This document shows, piece by piece, positions 49,901 to 64,000 of a DNA stretch of 64,000 bases. Numbering within the stretch: the stretch's first letter is position 1; each line of letters starts with the position of its first letter. Source of the DNA: Pyrocephalus nanus (lineage: Eukaryota; Chordata; Aves; Passeriformes; Tyrannidae). The position numbers were made by a program, and so were the translations under genes. The stretch covers positions 622,001 through 686,000 of the forward strand of contig CM076264.1 in NCBI GenBank assembly GCA_038380795.1, read 5' to 3'. The notes under the pieces are model-generated. The model was not told the origin of the DNA. It did no database searches and was given only the letters and a program-made list of their open reading frames with translations.

Positions 49901-52900
49901 TCCCAATGCCCTAATGGTATGTCTTGCTCCAGAGAGCAATCCTGCAGTCACCTGGCTCCTGAGGCATTCCCCTGTATGGGAAGCCATGGCTGTCCTTGGT
50001 GACAGCTGAATGCAGTGAGTGCTCCAAGAGCCAGGGCGGCTGGTCACTGTCTCTGCTGGACTCTGTTCATCTGTTCACGGGGGTAGATCAGTGGTCATTA
50101 ATGAACAAACCTGGATTCCTTCTCATTCTGTGCACAAAGGTGTGCATACCTATCATTCCTGTGCTGGTTACACCTTCCGTGAGCCGGTAATCCTCCTTTG
50201 CTGCAGGTCTGGCTTTGCCTGTGACTCGGGAGTCGCTGGGCTGAGACAGCTACGCCTGTGAATGTCAGAGGGAAACAGCCATTGTTTGCTTGCTGTGGGT
50301 CTAGGCCCAAAGCCAAGGAAGCAGGACTTGTGCCTTTCTCAACCAAAGAAGACCTGTGAGGTGGCACATCCTAAGTCCAAGGTAGAGAAATGCTTTCAAA
50401 ATACATTTCCCTAGTAAGGACAGTAGCGGTTTTGCATGAGGAAGAACAAGTCTTTGTTCATAGTCTTTTTGTGTCAGAAAGACATGAATCAGAAAGGTAG
50501 CCAATTCTCAGCTGAACATTTTTTGACTGAAATAGTGCAGCCTGTTCTCTTTGTATTTTGGGGCAAAAAGCAAAGCTACATAGTCTGGGAGTCTGATTTA
50601 ATCCAGCATTCCCAATATGTCTTTAACTAGATATCATACCCTCATTCCAGCATCACGCATCCTAATTCAGATAACACCATCATTGCTTCTAACTGCCTTT
50701 GGGTTCATGCTTACTGACACTTGGGTCCAGACTTGGGAAAATAGCTTTCTTCTTTGGGTGTGATTTTCCTTACACAGCTGGCAATGAATTTGTATTTGGG
50801 CATCAGATAGCAGTCACAGGCTGAATTAATTCATGGGTGATGCTTGAAACCTGCTAGTCTTCCAAAGCATAAGGAACTACATGTTCTTCTTGCTTAGGAA
50901 AGGAAACCTTGTCAGCATTGCAGGTAACAAGCAATTAAAAACCCAGTGAAAGAGAAAATACTTTAACATGTTTAAAGTGATGAGAATATTTTTAAAAGTC
51001 TCCATTAGAGCATGCACAGCCCCTGTCAGTGCGGGGTCTTAGCATCTCAGAAAAATCTCAGGTTGTACAATGTGCTGGCAGATCTGCCTTCCTCTCCTGG
51101 CATCCCTGCTGGGATGGTGATGTGAACTGTTGGTGATCGAACAAGGGCTGAGCCTGGCAGCTGTCCCCAGTGTTACCCACAAGGCTTCCCTTCCTCTTGC
51201 ATTGTTTGCCCTCACACTTGAAAGTAATGTGGTTTATGTTCAGGAATGAGTAAAGGTCCACGCAGCAAATGCAGGTAGAAAGAGTTCCCAATGAAACTTC
51301 CAAGTGTAATTTGGGTAGGCACAGAGTTGATGTGGCTGATATCTGTCTGCATTGCCTTCGGACTTAATCTGGCTCCTTCCAGTTAAAAGACACTTTCCCG
51401 TCCTATGCCCGGAGATGATTAGTGTTGGGGATGAAAGGCAGACACCTCCTGGGTGGAGTGGAGCAAAACCAACCCAGGGCTTAGGGCAACAAATGCCCTG
51501 TCAGGTCTCGGGCCCTCTCATTTGTGATGAAAGCTTTTCAAGAACATCAGCAAGGTGTCTTAATCCTTTAAGGTGTTCTAGACAAGCTGTCATATTGCCT
51601 GGAAAAGACAGCAGCAGTTGGGATTTCAGCTGGAAGGGGGAGTGAGGTGGAAGGACAAGGGAGCAGAGTCAAGCAAAATGGACCAGAATAAGGACAGGAT
51701 TTGACATCATGACTCCAGCAGATACCCCTGCCATGGAAAAATAATCACTTCCCTTTCAGTTTTAAAGACTTCCCTAGGGTAATTGCCATGAGTTGTGTTA
51801 TCACCTAGGAAGGAGGTCTTTAATAGCTACATTTGATCAATACCTCTCTCATATCACCACAACTATTAAGGAAAGGCATAGCAAGGAATACCAAAGCACG
51901 GTGAGGCATATTCAGGAATGGCCCGTGTGCTATGCAAGTGCACATCATAGTGCCAGTGCATACCAGTTTCAGGGCCTTTAGCAGGCTCAGCAGGAAGCAC
52001 CTCTTCCCTGTCTGTGCTGGCAGAGAGACTTGGGGGAATACTGATGCACTCTGTGGTGTGCAGAAAGCCAGAAACCCTTCCCAGGACTATGAGAAGCTGC
52101 TGTTAGCAGCAGCAGTAAGGAGAAAAGGATCCCCTTAGCATGGCTGCACACTTCTTTTTCTCAGTCACATTTAGTCTTTTGAGTGTACGAGACACCACGT
52201 AAAAAAGATATGCTGCCATTAGCTACATATCTCTGCCTTTAGACAATAAAGTTAATATTTGAAAGAAGGCATGAGATCCACAAACAAAAATACTCATCAG
52301 TTTCAAACCTCTGATTAGGTGCACAGAAACTGCTGTAGGTGCGAGCTTGGTGACTGCAAAAAGTTAGCCAGGGGAATTTTGTATTTGGAGAGATCTCTGT
52401 GCAGATGTGAGGGGATTTCTGCTTGCAGTGGAAGATGAGCAGTGACTGCTTTTATGCCTGATCCTAGGTTTTCTATTAAAAAAAAAATCAAAACAAAACA
52501 GAAATAAAAGATCATTAGCACTTCTTCTCTGTTCTATGTCCATCCCAGCAGTGCAGACTGGAATTGAACTGGTTTTTCTGTGGGCTGGCACGATTTACAT
52601 AAGAAATCACTTACTGCAATGCTAATGAGCAAGCAGTGCAAGACTCAACAATGTGTCTGTTAGCAAAACTCACGGCAAAAGTTGGTACGGGGTGTTGAGC
52701 AGTGGTGGTGGGATGCTTGGTAGTCATCAGCCCTGTATCAGCTGGGTCCCAGGACTATCAGCCTGAGATTTGTCATGGATTCAGGGGGAGCTCAAGGCAA
52801 AGAGCAGTGTTCAGAAGATAACATTCTTTTGCTGGTGTCTGAAAAATTCTACTTTGACACAATTCGAGCATTTCATAACTCTTTTTGCTGAGATTATCTT

Positions 52901-55900
52901 GGCTTATGCTAAAAGCACCTTTGTTTCAGAAGACGTACATGGCTAACTGAGGCTTTGTGAGTGCATCTGGAATGTAGTGTGAACGTATGGCTTGACTTTA
53001 CATCCTTCTCTCTGCTAAAATTTGTGGTTTTACCTGGTTCTGAGTGTAGTTAAGCCATGCTCACTGTTAGGCTGTTTCATCTTCAGGATGTGTTTAAGTC
53101 CCCACTCTGCTGCAGAGCATGTCATATAAAGCTGTTACATGCTGAATCCCAAGTGGGAGTAAGATGAGTGCAGCCACTGAAATTACTCTGTGCTTTTCCA
53201 TCTCACACCAGTGTTGCACAATGGACCCTAAATGAATCCCACTTACATATCCCAAGCAATTGTGCTACAGTTCAGCACGCTGATTCAACAAGCATGGTCT
53301 GCTGGTGCTGGGGAGGTCCTCCACAGAATGGGAAACTCACAGCAAAACAAGGCAGCTTGTGTTTTCTTGGGAGGATCCAATTAATAACAAACATCATCTT
53401 CATCAAGTGTTCCCAACTTTAATGAAGGCCGAAAGCCTTTTGTCCCCTTGCTCATATTTCATCACAGCTGTCCCCTGGGCTCAGTGTGCAAGCCAGTCTG
53501 GAGGGAGCTCTTTGGAAAGAAGCCAGCTGGTCTGCCAGGAGATTGGATCCAGTTGCATCAGCATGGGAGCAGGAATGCTCCCAGGGCTGGCGGGACCAGT
53601 CTTGACTGGTTTTCCAAAGCTCCTCCCACAAGAGCTCCTGCAAGGACATCCACTTACCTCACCAAAACCTGGGTGATCCAGGGATCCCGAAAGTAGAACA
53701 GCTGTTACCTGGCAAAAGCAGGGAAGGGATTAACCCTTCCCTGGGCTCCAAGCTTGGTGACAGAGTGAAATGGTAAGTGAAACAGCGCAGAAGTGCTACA
53801 AGCCGTGCTGTCTTTCACCGTCACGGCTACAGGACTATCGCAGACTAGCATCTACCAAAACAAGGATGAGCCAGGCCCTTGTTTAGTGGAAGATGAAATC
53901 AATAGGTCTGTGCTGATTAACAGCTGATGCTGCAGATATCTTTATGGAAAGCATTCCAGCCTTTCAGAAAGGCTGTCTCAGACCGGCTGCTTTGTGCAGG
54001 GTTACCAGCACTCGTGACTTTACCGTGAACCTTTCCATCAGCCATGGTGCTTCAGTTGTAGTGTTTGGTCTTTTGTATGAGCGCTGTTTCAGGAGGAAGT
54101 TTTGAGGGAGCTCTAAATATTTTCTGCATGTATTTGTACATGTGTACATCAGGTCCGAGTACCTACAGTTGCTTGGCACTGTGAAAGGACTAGACCAGGC
54201 CACTCCCTTCAGGGCCCCAGTCCCTGGAGATGCTTAATTACACAAAGGACTGGCTTCTGGCTTAGAGGCATGGCCTGGGAACCTAAAGTTTCACATACCT
54301 CTTCTGAGCAAGGACATTTATGGCCCCTAGGACCAGAAGGGATGGAGTTTGGTGTATGACCTAAATGTTACCCTGAAGCCTTTTGAAAATAACAAGACTG
54401 AAATCTGTTTCCTCTCCTAATTTTTAGAGTCAATGTCATGATTTGGGGGGTCCATCTGCCAGCTGTGTAGGATGGCTTAAGCTGAGACCACGAGTGAGAA
54501 GTCATCTTTCGTCCTCAGCTGGTAAGTTTCCCCAGCACGGGAATGGGATATGGGCTGACATTCCAGCCCAGCTGATCTCGTGTGCTCTGAAGGAAGTAGG
54601 ACAGGAAGCAGACAAACCCTCAGGCCTGTTTATGAAATATTCCTATGCAGTAGCTCCCAAAGTGAGATGTAGGAAGGCTCACAGTTACTAGGGGAGGAGG
54701 AAGCAGGGCCTGGGGGGGAGGCAGTTTGCTATTGCCATGACCTATGCAAAAAGAAGCCTGACAATTGCTTTTTCACCCCCCTACTTTTCTAATGACTATT
54801 GGAAAATCTTTCTCCAATGCAAAGTATCTGGGATGACTTTGTAACATAGAGAACACTGATTAAACAGATGGTATCACCCATGAGCGCGGCTGAGCGTGGC
54901 TTGTACATGTCTTGGGGAGAAACAGGATACGCCGCACAAGAGAGTGCTTTGCATGGGGTTGCTGTGCCCACACACCTTGTGCCGTGACCTGGCATGGCGT
55001 GTCTGCCTGGCCTCCCAGCGCACGGACACAGTGCTGTGCTCACCTGGCTGATTGCAGTGCAGAGGCCTGGCCGAGGGGATTGGAGCTGCTGGGCACTGGG
55101 CAGGAAAGAGCTACTTGTAGCTGTGCTGCTCTGCCGAGAGAGGGTCATTGTGCCTGGAGTGTAGCCTCCTGGGACCTCTTCTTCCTCCTGGCTGTATTCT
55201 GTCCTGTAGGCAGTGTGGTACTGCCATGTGTGTGAATAGCTGTTCCCCTCAATACGTGTGCCTTTCTGGGTATTTGTTGCAGGGTGTTTCCTCATGAGCC
55301 CCAACCCTCTGCTTTCCCTGCCTTAAGAAGCTGAGACCGATGGTGCTTCACATCTTTAAGCATCATTTTCTCACCACCCCTGTCAGATCTGTGTAGTGTA
55401 CTGCACTTTGTCAGGGAATCGGCACAGGTAAGTGGGAGTTTGTCCCTGGCACAAAGACCTGACAGTTGCAGGATCTCCCGTGAGCGTCAGCTCTGTGTGC
55501 GCATTTCTAACTTGTGAGATTCACTTGTGACCACTGACAGTCCTGTTAGTTAACAGCACCTCTCTGATGTCCCGGCTCAGCCACAGTGGGATGGGGATGC
55601 CTCTTCTGGACCTCTTTGCTGTCTCCCTCAGACCTGTGCTCTCTAAGCTCTGCCCTGCTTTCTATACGAAGCAGTGTGCTCATGGTTTTGTGGTGAGGGA
55701 AGGTTGGCTGGGGGTTCCAGCAAGCTGCAGGCAGGTGTGCAGTGTCTGGGGTGTTATCTCACTGTGGAGCCTTCCTTGAAGAGATTAGGCAAGCAAGACC
55801 TCATCACACTGCAACAGGAGCACTATGTGACCTCCTTTCAGAGCTGTAGGAAACCAGTAACAGGGCAACGGCCAGCGCCTCGAGCTTCCTGCTCATGTGT

Positions 55901-58900
55901 AGTCTTACTCTGATCAACTCTTGTTCACTGGGCCTGTAAGGTTCTTCCAACAGAATCAGAAAATACTGGCAGCACAGGAGTTAGTTTGGAGCTTTCATGC
56001 CACTCTGCACAGCCTCCCAGAAAAGTTTCTATCCCCCTCTGGCTACGTGGGAGGGAGCCAAATTCTCCCTTGGTGATGTGCCCTCAATACAGAACTGTTT
56101 CTTCTCCACCTCCCAGCTGATGAGGCATGAGCTGCAGCGTACAAAGGGGGGCACTGAGCCAGGCTTGGAAAGCCAGCCTCCCTGTTCATATTGTCTTCCT
56201 GATGCAATCCCACACCTGCCTCCCAGTGCTGGTGCAACCAAAGTCTGGCTGCCTCTGCTCACTGTCTGGTCTGAGCCACACTGGTTAGAATTCCAGCTGT
56301 CAGAGTTTAGCCTCCAGAACAGAGAGTCCCAGTGAAGGTCTCAGTCAAGTCAGGCCTTTCTCAGAGGTGCCTCCTGCACTCCTGTAGGATTTTTGGTGAG
56401 TCACTGGAAAACAGAATTTGCCATGGGAAATGCCATGCAGTCATCTATTCCCAGCCTACCGCCTTGGGTTTGTTTCTCTCTGTGCTACCAGGACAAGGTG
56501 TAGAGTCCCTGCAACTGGTTCTCACCCATCCACTATTTCAGGATCTAGGTGTATCTCCTTAGTAGCAAAAATTTATATAGGTTAATTCCCACACTCCCAA
56601 TGAATGAATCATTAGGGGAACAAAGAAAGGTGCCTCCTTTAAAGTATCACTGCCACCTGCATTATGAACATACGCCCAGGTTTACCTGTGCATATTTAAC
56701 CCCTTATCAGGGCAAATAAGTGACAGTCAGCTCTGGCACTGGCTGCACTTCTGACATGGATGGCAGGAGGAGACACGTTCTTACACTTGAAAGTGATGTG
56801 CAAAACTCAAGAGAAAGCTGGGAAAAAACCCCACAGCCCCATATAGGATTCATTCAAGTACAGAGCTAGACCTGACCAGAGCTATGTCCCTCCTCCCACA
56901 CCCTTTGGTTTGCAGGCATGTTGAGGAGGAGTGATACCCTGCAGAAATGCTCAGCATCCCTGAACCTGAGCTGGAACAGTGTTCCTAGTGAGACTAGGTA
57001 AGCTTGAAAGCCTCCTTGCTACTAACTGATGAGAACTTGGAGGGCAGCGGCTGATGGTCAAAGCCAAAGGATGCAGTAGCTTCCAGGGAGAGCAAATTGT
57101 TTCTTCCTGAGTGCAGGTGAGAACAGCATCCCTTTCAGCTGAGAGCTGCAGATTGGCCCAAACTGCACGGGGGAGGAAGGGGACAGCTCTATCTCCTGTG
57201 TGTTTTTCCCACTTGGTTGGGTTGTCAGTATACAGTCTGGAAGAGGTGTGCCCCGAGGATGTGAAAGGAGATAAGCCACCGAACTGTATTAGCACATGAA
57301 AGAAAAAGCAGTGGGAGCTTCCAAAGGATGGCAAAGGTTCAAAACCTGCTCTCAGAAGCACATAGTTGTGGATGATTTTACTGCAGCACACTCCTCCAGC
57401 CGGAGGTGTGGAAACGGAGCGTGAGATGAGAACAGAGCACAAAGTGAGTAATGCCAGTGCCATTCTTAGTAAGGAATCCTATTTTTAGTACGGATTGGCT
57501 TGGAATATAAATGGCTTTAAAATCAAAGAGCCAGTGAAAGGAGAACTCCAGTGAAAGGCACTGACTGCAAAGATCAAAGTACAGCTTCCCTAAAGAAGAC
57601 CCTGAGACACATGATGGCAGACACTGACTGGTGTAGGCTCTTTGGCCCAGTGCTCTGCACTGCTGCTGAACCATTCCCCTTCTTTTCAGGCACCATTAGA
57701 GGCAGGATCTTGGGCTTTTCTCTTGATCCCTGCTCCCTGTAAGCACCCAGTAAAGGGCTGTGCTTCCAGGGACTCCATCTGACACCCAAATGAGAGCCAC
57801 AATAAAACAGATACTGTCTCTCACAGCGACCCAGAAATGGGTAGTCTGGCTGATGGCTTGTATGTGTGCTGCAGACATGGCTGTGATTTCTGAAGATCTA
57901 ATGCCCTGGCTCATCTGGAGGACATCTAGAAATCCTGGGCAAATATCCAGAGGCCTCATATTCTACCTAGACACCATTTCCCAGCAGCAGAGGAGGAGCA
58001 AAGTACGGAAACCCTGGGAATTAGCGGGACCTACTGTGTCCTGCACTGTCTGTTCTGTCACTTTGCCTCAGTTAACAGACACAGAGGTGACTTTTTCCCC
58101 ATCTGGTTTTTCATAGTCCTTCATTCTAAAAAACAAACAAAATCTCTCTCTCCCTTGTCGTATTAGAGCATATCTGTGATCCAGGGCACCTTTCAGAATG
58201 GCCTTTGCTGTAAGAGCAGCTGTTTGGATGTTGAAGGTAGAGAGATCTCAGAGGTAGTTTGGAACCACTCTGGAAAGCCTGTGGTGGAGAGGAAAGGGCT
58301 TAGGGTTTGCTTGGCTTTTCCTTTGCTGTACAATATCAGAGGTACCATTTGGGTTTTCTTGCCTTTTCTCAGTGGTGAGACATGGTGCAAAAGGAGGAAG
58401 TTTAGTCAGATGGGGCCCAGCTAGTGTGCTGTGCAGCTCAGGGTTAGCAGAGGGACCCCGAGTGACCTCCTTGCTGTCAGCAGCTGCAGGAGATACTGAA
58501 GTTCACGTGAGAATGTTCAGGTATGTCAAACAATGGGTGTGATCTGAAGGCTTGTGTGTTTGTTTTAGAGGTAAAGAAACACCATTTAATACTTGGGTTG
58601 TTTTCCTTTGATTAACATATAATATCACAGGGGGAGACTGCAGGGGAAATCCCGCCCTAGAATCAGCAATGAAGGTACTTAATAAGGTACCTGGCTGCTG
58701 GTCTGACAGTGGTTGTAGATGGGAGGTTTATTTGGGACTATACTGCTTTTCTTTCTTCTGATCTCAATAGCTGTCTAGCAGATCTGTGAAGTTAGTCCAG
58801 GAAAAAAGTGTTGCAATAAAGTCTAATTTCACCCTTTTCAATCCAGAAATATTTCATTTATTTTAAAAATGATTATTCAGTTTTTAAATTTTCGTATTTT

Positions 58901-61900
58901 TCATTTCTTGTAAACTGAAAAAATCCCTCACAGAAACAGTGTTTTGTTCCAAATAAAAGAAGACATTTTGTTTGGCCTGGAGTTTTGTCTGTGGGTGTGT
59001 TTTGGCTTGGGTGAGGTGGCAGGAGAATATCCACTGTGAGGTGAGAATTCTCCAGGCTGCCCAGTGGGGACAGGACACAAAACATGCGTGTGCAGTACCT
59101 GCCCGCTCAGTCCCTCCACGCTGCACACTATTGAAGGTATCTTTGTTTGCAGTAAGGTGACACAGGTGTCTGGCTTTGTCCTTGCTGCTTATCCGCCCAA
59201 ACACGCCTCAAAGTAAAACGCAAGGGACTATAAATAGTTTGGGATCCTTTAAGGCCAAACGCAGGTGCGGCGTGACAGTGGTGTTCGGTCCTGGTTTCAC
59301 GGGTGACAGCAGATATCCCACTGAAATCTACGGCTCGTTTTCCAAAGGCGGCAGCACACCCCGAAGTCACTAACTGTGGTGTTTCCCCACTGATCTCCAC
59401 AGGGCAGAGTTGGGCCCATGCTGAAGGCTTCTGACAATGCCGCTCTGCAGTTGCGGATCTGGTCGCGTCACCTCCTGTGAACTCACTGTCTCACCACTGT
59501 GAGAGACTGCAAGATCTGGCAGCTCTGCTCACCTCCAGCGTAAGTGCTTAACAGATACCCATTAGGAACTAAATATACAGCGTAACTAATGAAGTGACCA
59601 CTGCTCTTAATAACAAATACTGTCAAAATTTCATTAGGTTCTTGTTCTCTGTTGGGGAGGCAGGCAAATACAGGTACATAACTGCACTGGGTTTACCTGG
59701 GCAGTTTGCAGTGTACTGAGTCCTGATGTTTGTTTGTTCTTTGTTTCCCCTGGGATTGAGTCTGTTTGCAAATCCCTGGGGTTTTTTAAGGTATACTCCT
59801 GCAATGAGGTGAGTGAGAGCAACAAGCCCTGCTGGGAGGACAGAAGCAGGATATAGTGGGCTCTTGGTTTCAGCAGGAGACAGTGAGGAACTACCATGAG
59901 TCTGGGTGTGGAGGAAATACATTGAGGCTCTAAGCCAGGGCTGGATGCCACTGAAAAGCAAGGAAAGCAGCAGTAGACTTAGTAGGGTCTTGGTGAAGCC
60001 ACCTGACAAGTACATCTAAGGTGGAGCAATAACAGGCACTGTAAAGCCCACAGAAAAGGAGTATGGTAGTGGAGACTGCAGAGATAGGCAGAGTCACAAG
60101 GCTGCTCTAGTGCAACCCAGAAGTTGGGCTTTTGTACTGGCTTAAACTTGGGAACAGGAGAAGAATGGTGCTTAGTGCACCAGCACGTTCTACCTGGAGA
60201 TGCCAAAACAAGTAGGTTACGCTGGACTAACCTGGACGTGTTGATGTTGCTGAGGTGCTGCCTGAGCTTCCTCTGCTCTAAGGGTTGAACTAATCAGCCA
60301 GGCTGTTTCTTACAGGGCTGCAGCCAGACAGCTACGAGTGGTCTGAAAGTCCTGCAAGGAGATCAAAGGCATTGTGTCAGCACAGCTGCAGGCTGAAATA
60401 AGGCTTTGGTCCTGGTCAAGCAAAACCATTGGATTGGACTCAAACTAGCCCCAAAGAAATATTCAGGGGATATTAACATGTTGTGAGGCAGTGAAGGAGT
60501 TGCTTGACTTCCTCTTTTCCCTCCATCCCTTTTCTATTTGCAGGAGAAGGTATTACTCAGGACAAAAGAATGAGGAAATGATCTCCTGATATAAATGACA
60601 GGGCCCATCCTATAGAAACACTCATGCACTTCCATTGAGGAGGCTGCGTGGGTCTAGGGAAAATAAGACAAATTAATAATTGAAGCTGGGGCTGGGCAAA
60701 AAATGAGCTGCAAAAGCCCCAGCCCTTTTCTCCATGAATGGGAAGAAGCCAAAACTTTTCATAAAACATTGAAAACTCTTGTGAAGTGAGGGGCCATTCA
60801 GGACATGGGTGATGGAGCAGTAGGCCGTGAGATCTTTTTTTAATGCAGGTGTGCGTGTACAGGATCTCCCCAGCAGGGAGATCCAGTTGGCTCCCTGAGA
60901 CTTGCCAAGGTATGCAGGTACCCATCGCTGCTGAAAGCCAGCTCTCAAGCTGCACACAAGTCTCCATGTGTTTTTGCTACTGTTCCACTTCCTGGAGCCC
61001 AGCAGATTGTGCACTGGCCCAGAACTCTGCAGCTGTCTGGGTTTGGGGTTTCTGTATCTTTCTGGCCCTGCAGTCTGTGTGCAAGGCAATTCCAGGAGCA
61101 CCTGTGTACGTGGATGCTCGCGTGCTCTGTGTCTGCAGCCACGACTGTCTGTGTCACAGGCTGAGCCCAGCGAAGGCCCTGCGTGTCCCATAACGACCCG
61201 GACACTCCTGCCCTGCTGTGGTTCAGCTCTTCTGCCGAGATGCTGGGCCTTGCTTACAGAGAGACAGCAGGTAGGTGCTGGGGGACTGGCTGGCCTCACC
61301 CCTCCAGAACAGCCCCCCAGGAGCCACACAGAGCTGTTCCTAGCTCCAGCCAAAGTCAGAAACAGGTCCCTTGGTTCCTTTATCCCAGCTTCACTGAGAT
61401 ATTTCAGGCATGCATGATATAATGACAGTGTGCTGCAGCCCAAAGGTGTGGTGGAAAATCTGGTTAAGCATGCTGGCTGAGCTGCTCCATGGATCCTCAG
61501 CAGGGACATGCTGCAAGGCACAGCTCAGCGCTGGTAACACAGAAAAGACAAGAGCTGCTTCTCTTTCACTTGAGCCTGAAGGAACCGCATTTTTCCATTT
61601 TGATTTTTCATCAGTTCTTGCATCCCTACCTAAGTGCTTGCCTGTGTGTTTGTACTTCTGGCTGCTAGGTGCTATCTCATGTTTTTGTTACAATCATCTC
61701 TTGAAGCTCCATTTGTACAAACCCACTTGTTCCCGTTGGCTGCAGATTTTGGAGGCGAGTCATTCTCTCTCAGCTGCACAGCCTCTCTAGACTCAGACTG
61801 CTGCTTACCCCAACGGGAAACACTTCAGTGTAAGTCAGGTCAATAATAAGCCAGGTTTCCCCACAGCAGTACACTGCTTTTTGAGCACTCTTTGCCTCCT

Positions 61901-64000
61901 TATTATCCTCTCTGACCTAAGGCACCTGACCACCTCAGTCATAAGGTCCCCAAAGTCCTGAGTTGCTGTGCTGTACCTTGCAGAGGGATTGGCAGTGCAC
62001 TCTGGGGGACGTTGCCCTCGGGGGTGTACTAGGGCTGATGGAGTTCAATGAGGAACTGCTCTGTTATGCAATTAAAGGAAGTCCAACAGGGAGATCCAGT
62101 GGCATAGTTTGCTCTGTTGGGTAAAAGCTCAGAAAGGAAAAAAAAAAATCTGTTTTCTTTTCCAAAACTAATCAGTTCTTGTTTTCCTTGGAAAAATGAA
62201 AATTTGTGCATCTGCAGAAACTGCATGTGCAATGGCAACTGCAAAAACTTCAGGACTTTAAATATGTAACCGTGAAGAATTTTTTACCGAAGGGGAATAG
62301 GGAAATGGAGAGAAGCTGAACTTTTCAGCTTTCTTGCCTTGTAGTCTGACCTGGTGATCCTGGTATTTCCTTTTGTAAGGCCTGCAAGTCCAGCGTGGTT
62401 TGGTGTTTGGCTGGGGCCAGCTGTGCCAAAGCTGCCCTGGCAGACACACACCTGCCCCCTGCTCTCCACTGGCTGGCAGGTGGGGGCTTATCCCTGGAGC
62501 ATCCCTGCAGACAGGGCTGTCCTAGCCCTGCAGCTGTGTGGGGAGATCAGAGCAACTTAGATAAAGATCACAGATAGAGCTAACTTCATTAACTTAGGCT
62601 TCTTCCAAAGGCTGCTGGGTCTCTGTGGCTCTGTGTCTTTGGGTTGCACCATCCTCTGGGAGTGAGAAATCCAAGCATCCTCTCCTGGGACTTGGGAGGA
62701 GAGTGCTTCTTGTTCGTGCTTGTGGTTTTCCATGCACAGAAACCTTCAGGAGAAGGAGATGTGCAATGACCAGGCCCACTGGCTGGCATGGCTTTTATTA
62801 CTCAGGCCTTAAGCTTCCTTGTTGCCTCAGTTTCTGTGTCTGTAAAATGAGATTAATCATCTTTGTCCTGTAAGCTCTTTCCTTGAAGAGGAAAAGGATG
62901 AGAGTTGAAAGAGGTGTAAGTGCTAAGAAACACAGCTGATGTGTGGCAAGGAGGCTGTTACTCTGAAGCTGTACTGAGGAACAGGAACAGATTACTGATG
63001 CTTCCAGGGGCTGCTTCTGTATCCATGTCCTTAGAACTGCCCTTTTTGTTCTCTTGCACTAGGTAGACTGTCTCCCCCTGTGTAAACACACCTAAGTGCT
63101 TGCACAGGGGCCAATGCTCCACATCAGCATTCCTCACCTTGTACTCTTCCTTTTGATAAACCTTAATATTTCTTTACCTTTGTCCTCTCGAGCACCCGTG
63201 GCTCTTCCCACCTGGGCACTGTGAGCTGTTCATGAAAGCAGGCCCTTTATTCTGGCATGTCTTTACCTAAACCATCAAAATGAAGCTTTGCATGGTGACG
63301 GGAGAAAGGAAATAAAATACCTAAGCCAGCAAAGGACTTGGAGGAGGACAAATGGCCCCACTTGCTCTAACTGTGAATGCACACTGGCTGGTCTGTGTTA
63401 GGGCAGCATTACCTGGTACTGGGAATCAAATTTTGCTTGCGTTCTCTTTGGCAGGTGGAGCACACACCCCCCAAAGCCTCAGGAAACCCTGATTTAAACA
63501 AAGAGCTTCGGCTCAGCATGGGACAGGGACTTAGAACGGGAACAGCCAAGGCCAGCTGCACTGTACACAGCCCCAAGATTAGCCTGTACTTGGACGTGGG
63601 CAGAAGTTTCTGCTAACATGAGCAGCAGGGAGGTGATCAGTCATACCAGCCTTTGGCTAGAGTCAGGTAGAACAAAACCCCACGGTCTTCATATGTCCCC
63701 TTTTGCATACATTCCATATTCCTCAGCTCAAGAGCTTGGAGCTAGGAATGCACTTTGAAAGCAGCTTTTTGAAATTCAGCAACTTCAGCTGTAGAATCTC
63801 GGTCCAGAACTCCAAAACCATGGCATAAATGTTGGCAGTTTGCTTGTGTAACGACTACAGGAGTGGCCAGGCTGATGGACATCTGCCTTTATGTATTTCC
63901 TCCTTGAAGTCACAGTTCTTTGCTCTTGGCAACCATTTTCACAGCAGTGCGTAGATGAGAGTTCATAGATACATGTTAAATGGGAAGTGTGAACACACAG
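46910..64000. other. Non-coding flank downstream of AREG
   Basis: About 17 kb without a supported exon. BTC, which in mammals follows AREG in the opposite orientation, was sought on the minus strand by its split EGF exons and its lysine/glutamate-rich tail exon, and was not found. The open frames are short, overlap on both strands and lack domains. Two 3'UTR-like AATAAA motifs (58813 region and 63312 region) have no linked coding sequence. Confidence 0.55.
47249..47274. repeat. TA-rich microsatellite
   Basis: Short alternating TA runs interrupted once by GGAGA. It lies about 370 bp beyond the AREG poly(A) signal. Confidence 0.7.

Noticed and set aside
58790..58970. AT-rich block with AATAAA motifs resembling a 3'UTR end
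   Set aside because: No coding exon could be linked to it on either strand; AATAAA is frequent in AT-rich DNA.
59030..59075. CCAGGCTGCCCAGTGGGGA resembling part of a CR1 3' region
   Set aside because: Only about 20 bp match, and the landmarks expected before and after it are absent.

Overview
The window looks like nuclear DNA of a bird. Four fragments belong to CR1 LINE retrotransposons, and one keeps the short terminal repeat of the ATTCTRTG type seen at avian CR1 3' ends. Repeat content is otherwise low and introns are short. No bacterial-style gene packing, RNA genes, CRISPR arrays or viral genes were seen. The species cannot be named from the sequence alone.

Only two genes can be supported, both on the + strand and head to tail: EREG (epiregulin; coding exons 18132-25391) and AREG (amphiregulin; coding exons 39249-44698, with a non-coding last exon reaching about 46900). 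Each has five coding exons with identical intron phases (1, 1, 2, 2). Each encodes a type I membrane precursor: signal peptide, propeptide, one six-cysteine EGF domain split by an intron just after the fourth cysteine, one transmembrane helix and a short cytoplasmic tail. Both promoters are GC-rich islands with GC boxes and a CATAAAG TATA-like box. Both 3'UTRs are AU-rich. In vertebrates these genes make ligands of the EGF receptor (EREG also ERBB4), released from the cell surface by shedding. They sit in a cluster that in mammals reads EPGN-EREG-AREG-BTC.

Layout: 1-17740 is non-coding flank with one CR1 3' end and small tandem repeats. 17740-25740 is EREG, with a perfect 45-bp duplication in its promoter region. 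25760-26315 is a CR1 fragment lying directly behind the EREG poly(A) signal. 26316-38212 is spacer with no recognisable gene. 38213-39060 holds two CR1 fragments that reach to about 70 bp from the AREG TATA box. 39061-46900 is AREG, with a G-run minisatellite in intron 1 and a 30-A tract in intron 2. 46910-64000 is non-coding flank.

I looked for EPGN upstream and BTC downstream by reading for the split EGF exons and found neither. They may lie outside the window or be too diverged to see by eye. Most long open frames in the window are chance frames, helped by high GC near the promoters.
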